DNA from: Bdellovibrionaceae bacterium UBA5009
GTDB lineage: Bacteria; Bdellovibrionota; Bdellovibrionia; Bdellovibrionales; Bdellovibrionaceae
Direction of reading: 5' to 3'
Assembly (NCBI GenBank): GCA_002396665.1
Contig: DGYJ01000006.1
Location: 23,024 to 32,124 of the forward strand
DNA: 9,101 nucleotides
In this document: piece after piece, positions 5,478 through 9,101 of the stretch
Numbering within the stretch: the stretch's first letter is position 1
Layout: the number at the start of each line of letters is the position of its first letter
Translations under genes and position numbers: made by a program
The notes under the pieces: model-generated
What the model was told of the DNA's origin: nothing
Database searches by the model: none
Seen by the model: only the letters and a program-made list of their open reading frames with translations

Positions 5478-5958
5478 ATGAAGTCTATGAAAAATCTAAA
5501 CATAGCACCCATTGGGGCTCGTACATTCCACCCGTAAACAGATGGAAGACGACAACTGGGACTCTGAAGATGCGTATATTGAACTTGATCCCCAACAATT
5601 CTCAGCCGAGTCATTAGCTGGAATTTCTGATTTTTCACACGTCGAGATTTTGTTTCATATGGACAAAGTTGACCCTGCAAAGATTGAAAAAACAGCAAGG
5701 CATCCACGCAATAACCTGGAATGGCCAAAGGTTGGAATATTTTCTCAGAGAGGCAAAAATAGGCCTAACCAAATTGGTACAACAATTTGTAGAGTTTTAA
5801 AAGCTGATGGCTCCAAATTATTCTTAGAGGGGCTTGACGCGATCGACGGATCACCTGTGCTGGATATAAAACCCTGGGTAATAGAATTTGCCCCGCGAGG
5901 CAACGTGTTTCAACCAAAATGGATTACGGAGTTAATGAAGAGTTACTGGAAAAAATGA
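5478..5958 (+). pseudogene. TrmO/TsaA-family tRNA methyltransferase-like gene with frameshift near the 5' end
   Basis: The main frame (from 5512) encodes a TrmO/UPF0066 domain: GLVHSTR, WPKVGIFSQRGKNRPNQIGT (the family's KVGVFATRSPxRPNPIG signature) and GLDAIDGSPVLDIKPWV. TrmO uses S-adenosylmethionine to methylate N6 of t6A37 in tRNA. The expected N-terminus, MKSMKNLNIAPIG, is encoded from ATG 5478 (or 5487) but in another frame. The frames join if one G is removed from the GGGG run at 5514-5517. Without repair, translation from ATG stops at TAA 5532, and the only start in the main frame is TTG 5512 inside the first beta strand. The repaired protein would be about 160 residues, like the short members that lack the E. 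coli C-terminal domain. It may be a real mutation, a slippage site or a sequence error. The gene is divergent from an HxlR regulator. Confidence 0.75.
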
Positions 5959-5965
5959 CTCGTAT

Positions 5966-6602
5966 TTGCCAAACGAGGTGTGGAAAAGTATGGGAGATTG
6001 GTTTGGAACTGGTAGTGTTGCTCCAAGTTTAAAAGAATATCGTAGTTTTTCCAATGCAAGAAAATTTGCAAAAAGTCTTAAGCTAAAATCGAAAAATGAA
6101 TGGTATTAATATACCAAAGGAAACGTTAGGGCTTGTTAAATTGCCACCTGACATACCTGCAAATCCTAACCAAACTTACAAAAATGAAGGCTGGTCTGGG
6201 TGGGGTGACTTGGTCGGAACTGGAGCTATCGCTCCGTTTTTTAAAAAATATCGAAATTTTTATAGCGCTCGGAAATTCGCACAAGGACTTCAGCTAAAAA
6301 ATAGAAATGAATGGACTGAATATTGCCATGGTTTAAGACAAAATCTTCCGCATTTACCAAAAGATATTCCGATTGCCCCATGGGCTTTATATAAGAATAG
6401 AGGATTTAATGGTATGGACGATTTTCTAGGAAATGGGAATTTTCGATTTGGTAACTGGAGAAAATTCAAAGCTGCAAGATCTTTTGTTCGAAATCTAGAA
6501 TTATAAAACCAAAAACAATGGCTATTATATACTAAAGGAAAATTAAAAGGTTACTCTTTGAAACCTGCTGATATTCCTGCATCACCAGAAGAAATTTATG
6601 CC
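5966..6602 (+). pseudogene. Decayed 'integrase repeat unit' array
   Basis: Three frames together encode a chain of repeat units of the type W-x-GWGDxxGTG...YRxFxxARxFxxxLxLKxxxEW...DIPxxPxxxYKNxGW, known as integrase or phage-integrase repeat units. Unit 1 (from 5966, frame of ATG 5990): LPNEVWKSMGDWFGTG to KSKNEWY, then TAA at 6107-6109. One extra base near 6128 shifts to the next frame. Unit 2 (about 6129-6345): LPPDIPANPNQTYKNEGW to RNEWTEYC. Unit 3 (about 6346-6556): LPKDIPIAPWALYKNRGF to RSFVRNLEL, where TAA at 6504-6506 replaces the expected Lys codon, and reading continues in frame as NQKQWLLYTKGKLKG. Unit 4 stops after PADIPASPEEIYAQK. The first 11 codons after ATG 6096 are out of register and not part of the repeat. 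Such repeats occur next to integrases and restriction nucleases. It starts 8 nt after the trmO-like stop. Confidence 0.75.
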
Positions 6603-6645
6603 CAAAAAATTCTGTCTATAAGTCATTCAAGCAATATGCACTTAG

Positions 6646-7905
6646 CGAGGCAAATCACGAAGCGAGGAATTACTAAACTCACTTTTGGATTATTCAAAAT
6701 ATTATTGGTATTTATGGGAAGGACAACACCCAAATCAAAATATTTCTCAGCGGCTATTAAACTTAAGAAAGATAGAAGCGAAATCGGTAACACCCTATAT
6801 TATTTCATTACTAGAAGATTTTCAATCCGGTGAAATTTCTTATGAGATTGTCGTCAGTGCGATCGATCTTATTGAATCGTATATTGTTCGCGGATCAATT
6901 TGTGAGATACCGTCGAGTTCGTTACCAAAAACATTTGCTTCGCTTCACCGTGAAGTAAAACGTATTGGGGATAACTGGCAGAAAAAATATAACCAATATT
7001 TGATGTATGTTTTGGGTCGAAAAGTTAATAAAGGTAGGTTTCCAAAAGATGCGGAAGTTAAGCAAGCAATTAGCGAACGAGACTTCTACCAGTTTAATAA
7101 TACCATCCGAAATTACATTTTTGATTCCCTTGAGAATAAAAAGAAGAAAGATCGAACAAATATTCAAGAAGGCCTTCTGAAATGTGAACTTTCCATTGAA
7201 CACATAATGCCGAAAACTTTAAGCAAGAAATAGAAAGAATCACTCGGCCCTAAATATAAAGACATTCACGAAAGATATTTGAACGTTTTAGGGAATTTAA
7301 CTGTTACAGCATTTAATTCTAAGATTTCTAATAAAACATTTGTCGAAAGAGTAAGTGAGGCCTTTTCGGAAAGCCCATTTTGGTTGAACAAGTTTATTAC
7401 TGAACAAAAGTCATGGACTGAATCTGAAATTATTAAACGTGGTGAAATGCTAGGAGCAAAGTTGCTTCAATTATGGTGTGACGTTGATCGCAATTTGGAA
7501 TACGAAACGGATCAACATGAAGAACACGTTTTAGCTGATCCAATCGATGTAAAATATACTGATCCAGTCTCTATTGAAATTAATGGCAGCTCATTTGAGG
7601 CAGATACTTATAGAGAAGTTATGGCTGAATTTCTCAAGTATGTTTATGCAATTGATTCAACAAAATTGTTTGGACTTCAAAAAGTGGAAAAGTTCTCAAA
7701 ATGCATAATCACTGAAGATCCTTCTGAACTAAAAAGTCCCTATGAAGTTGCAGAGGGTTTATTTACTGAAAGATGGGCATCGACAACTACTCATGTTAAA
7801 AACATTGCACGAATTGCACCATATTTTGGAATTGAATTAGAAAACATCGTCATTACTACAATGCGTGAACGAAGACCTGAAATTAAAATGGGCAAGGAGG
7901 GTTAA
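6646..7905 (+). pseudogene. Remnant of a GmrSD-type (DUF262/DUF1524) restriction endonuclease, N-terminus missing
   Basis: One frame runs from about 6646 to TAA 7903-7905 (about 419 codons) with a single internal TAG at 7231-7233. The part before it (SRSEELLNSLLDYSKYYWYL, IEAKSVTPYI, ISYEIVVSAIDLIESYIVRG) matches the helical middle of DUF262/GmrSD enzymes. Then comes the DUF1524 His-Me nuclease motif LSIEHIMPKTLSKK, the TAG, and KESLGPKYKDIHERYLNVLG NLT. Relatives have Trp just where the TAG falls, so TGG to TAG is the likely mutation. A further C-terminal segment of about 110 residues (GSSFEADTYREVMAEFLKYV onward) follows the nuclease. Missing is the N-terminal DUF262 NTPase/ParB-like domain of about 250-300 residues; its place is taken by the integrase repeats, with the junction at 6603-6646 frame-scrambled. 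GmrSD enzymes cut DNA with modified, often glucosylated, bases. Confidence 0.82.
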
Positions 7906-7947
7906 GCGAGCAACTCGAGCTGCCTTTTCTTCTAAAAATGCTTTTTC

Positions 7948-7993
7948 AAATTGGACTTCATTGGATTTAACTACGAAGTCTAAAATCCAATTT
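7948..7993. repeat. Nested inverted repeats between convergent genes
   Basis: Outer arms AAATTGGA (7948-7955) and TCCAATTT (7986-7993), and a competing 9-bp pair ATTGGATTT (7960-7968) with AAATCCAAT (7983-7991), plus GACTTC/GAAGTC inside. Only TTTCTTCCC follows on the plus strand, so it is at best a weak terminator. The segment lies in the 111-bp gap between the restriction remnant and the SecB-like gene, where no gene is seen. Confidence 0.5.
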
Positions 7994-8016
7994 CTTCCCA
8001 GATCTAGATATCTAAA

Positions 8017-8499
8017 TTAATTTTGTGTAACTACTGACTGGTCTAAATTTTTATTTCGCAGGTCAATTATATCAAGTCCATTGCCAACTTTTATATCATT
8101 AACAATACCAATTGTGTTAATTGGTGGTAGTAAAAGCTGGATATGATTGTTCGAAAAAAAATAATTTACCTTTTCTCTAAGAAATGGAAATAAAAGCGCT
8201 AGCATGTTTGCCGAAAGGGGAATGTCTTTAAGTGAAGAAACGTCTTTTAAATCTTCACTAAGCTCAATTTCTGCAGCAACCTCGGCAATTAATCCAGCAT
8301 TGGGTTTATCACCAGTCTTTTCGATAGAAGTTAGAGAAACTCCAAATAAAAGAAGAATATTTTTACTTCCGACTATTTGTAAATGAAAGCGAAAAGCTTG
8401 GTTGTACTGGTCAGACTTTGGTGTTTGCAAAAACGTTCCATCTATTCTTGGAAAGAATAGGCGATTCAATTTGAATGAGGGATTTGTTGTGTTATTCAT
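8017..8499 (-). CDS. SecB-like chaperone, probably of a toxin-antitoxin-chaperone system
   Basis: A 160-residue protein related to the export chaperone SecB. The best signature is LSANMLALLFPFLREKVNYF (about residues 95-114) followed by LLLPPIN (122-128), matching the SecB pattern of NILFPYARE...FPQLNLAPVNF. N-terminal strands FRFHLQIVGSKNILLLFGVS and LIAEVAAEIELSEDL match the SecB fold. It is more divergent than housekeeping SecB and lacks the acidic C-terminal tail. ATG overlaps the upstream antitoxin stop as ATGA, with GAGG just before it. Solitary SecB-like proteins encoded with antitoxins (for example mycobacterial Rv1957) protect an unstable antitoxin from aggregation and degradation; the same job is inferred here. 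It is the last gene of its operon. Confidence 0.78.
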   Translation of the reverse strand: MNNTTNPSFKLNRLFFPRIDGTFLQTPKSDQYNQAFRFHLQIVGSKNILLLFGVSLTSIEKTGDKPNAGLIAEVAAEIELSEDLKDVSSLKDIPLSANMLALLFPFLREKVNYFFSNNHIQLLLPPINTIGIVNDIKVGNGLDIIDLRNKNLDQSVVTQN

Positions 8500-9101
8500 G
8501 CGACCTCGTCATATGAGTCCGATCCTGTAAACTGTGGAATTTGCTGACTGCCTGTTATTGCAGAGTGCGAGTAAAGTGTTTTATTGTTTTGAAAAAGCGA
8601 ACTACTGAAACCTATAGCAGCAGAAATAGGATTTACATTAATTGAGCTATATTTCCATTCTTGCCCAGTAGCCTTGCAGATCATTTCATAGTCAACAGGG
8701 TCAAACGCAAACCTTTTTGTGTGAAGCTCTTTTATGAAATTAAAATTAGCCTCACTAAATACTGCCAATCTCATTAGTAAATCATTAGCAGTATTTGGCT
8801 CAGTGTAGCCATTTTCCCATTTTGTAAAAGCTTTGGAGTTTAAAGTTAAAAAGTTTGCAGCTGAAGTTTTTGTTGAAAAACCTAACGATTCTCTAATCAT
8901 TTTAACATGCGATGGTTCTAAGAATTTTCGAGACCTTTGCAAAACATATAAATCTATTCGTTCTTCTTCAGAACTAGGCAACCAAGAGTGTTCACAATCT
9001 GAATTCATGCAGTGATTTACTTTTACATCAGGAACAAAAATTTCATTGCCAGACAAATCAGTTTCGCCAGAACTATAGGTTGAAGATCGTAGTTCGACAT
9101 C
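8496..9101 (-). CDS. MqsA-like antitoxin with C-terminal extension (partial at N-terminus)
   Basis: The frame is open to the right edge, giving 201 residues; the internal TTG at 9056 is not a believable start because upstream codons (GDVELRSSTYSSGETD-like, with Y-x-x-GE) continue the MqsA/YgiT N-terminal domain. VPDVKVNHCMNSDCEHSWL supplies the second half of the zinc site; the first CxxC would lie beyond the window. The HTH is MIRESLGFSTKTSAANFLTL then SKAFTKWENGYTEPN, the MqsA-type XRE helix-turn-helix. About 70 residues follow (from FAFDPVDYEM to GSDSYDEVA), rich in Ser, Asn, Ile and Phe, longer than E. coli MqsA (131 residues). Such tails act as chaperone-addiction regions in TAC antitoxins. 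The stop overlaps the SecB-like start. The toxin (MqsR or another RNase) is expected just beyond the right edge, or on the far side of the antitoxin. Confidence 0.8.
   Translation of the reverse strand, partial: DVELRSSTYSSGETDLSGNEIFVPDVKVNHCMNSDCEHSWLPSSEEERIDLYVLQRSRKFLEPSHVKMIRESLGFSTKTSAANFLTLNSKAFTKWENGYTEPNTANDLLMRLAVFSEANFNFIKELHTKRFAFDPVDYEMICKATGQEWKYSSINVNPISAAIGFSSSLFQNNKTLYSHSAITGSQQIPQFTGSDSYDEVA

Noticed and set aside
5512..5514. TTG as the true start of the TrmO-like gene
   Set aside because: It falls inside the first beta strand of the domain, lacks a ribosome-binding site, and the missing N-terminal residues are readable just upstream in another frame.
7906..7935. Terminator after the restriction remnant (GCGAGC...GAGCTGCC then TTTTCTTCT)
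   Set aside because: A T-rich run is present but the preceding inverted repeat is too short and imperfect to support the call.
9054..9056. TTG as the start of the MqsA-like antitoxin
   Set aside because: The frame stays open to the window edge and the upstream codons match the MqsA N-terminal domain, including Y-x-x-GE before the second cysteine pair.
1..9101. CRISPR array, rRNA, complete tRNA, insertion sequence with transposase
   Set aside because: No regularly spaced repeats, no rRNA-like sequence, no full cloverleaf and no transposase motif were seen on either strand.

Overview
The window looks like chromosome from an AT-rich Gram-negative bacterium. It encodes exported thioredoxin-type and NTF2-type proteins, an outer-membrane beta-barrel candidate, a SecB-like chaperone and two ECF sigma factors. 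The style resembles Bdellovibrionota or another proteobacterial-type lineage, but no rRNA or housekeeping marker is present, so the taxonomy is a guess.

Left part (1-3290): a minus-strand pair, an NrsF/DUF1109-type membrane anti-sigma (cut by the left edge) and its ECF sigma factor with an ATGA overlap, diverges from a plus-strand three-gene operon: periplasmic thioredoxin, CcdA/DsbD-type thiol transporter and a beta-barrel protein. The spacer holds a perfect palindrome (1151-1173) that places the same two-part motif, GTAACT-N15-CGAA, on both strands. This resembles the promoter of the Caulobacter SigF/NrsF system. The simplest reading is one sigma factor firing both its own operon and an envelope thiol-redox operon from a mirror-image promoter.

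Middle part (3227-5958): a second ECF sigma with a cysteine-rich C-terminal tail lies downstream of an exported SnoaL/DUF4440-like protein in one minus-strand operon. Its upstream region carries TGTCACA-N16-CGTC, an ECF41-like promoter. Two copies of a 32-bp repeat lie in the flanking intergenic regions, together with hairpins and candidate terminators. A minus-strand HxlR-family regulator (TTG start) then diverges from a TrmO/TsaA-family gene whose reading frame is broken at a GGGG run.

Right part (5959-9101): a decayed defence or mobile region. About three and a half 'integrase repeat' units with two nonsense codons and a frameshift run into the C-terminal part of a GmrSD-type (DUF262/DUF1524) restriction enzyme that has lost its N-terminal domain and carries a TAG where a conserved Trp is expected. 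Convergent to it at the right edge is an intact-looking minus-strand pair: an MqsA-like antitoxin with a C-terminal extension (cut by the right edge) overlapping a SecB-like chaperone. This is the antitoxin-chaperone half of a toxin-antitoxin-chaperone (TAC) system, with the toxin expected just outside the window.
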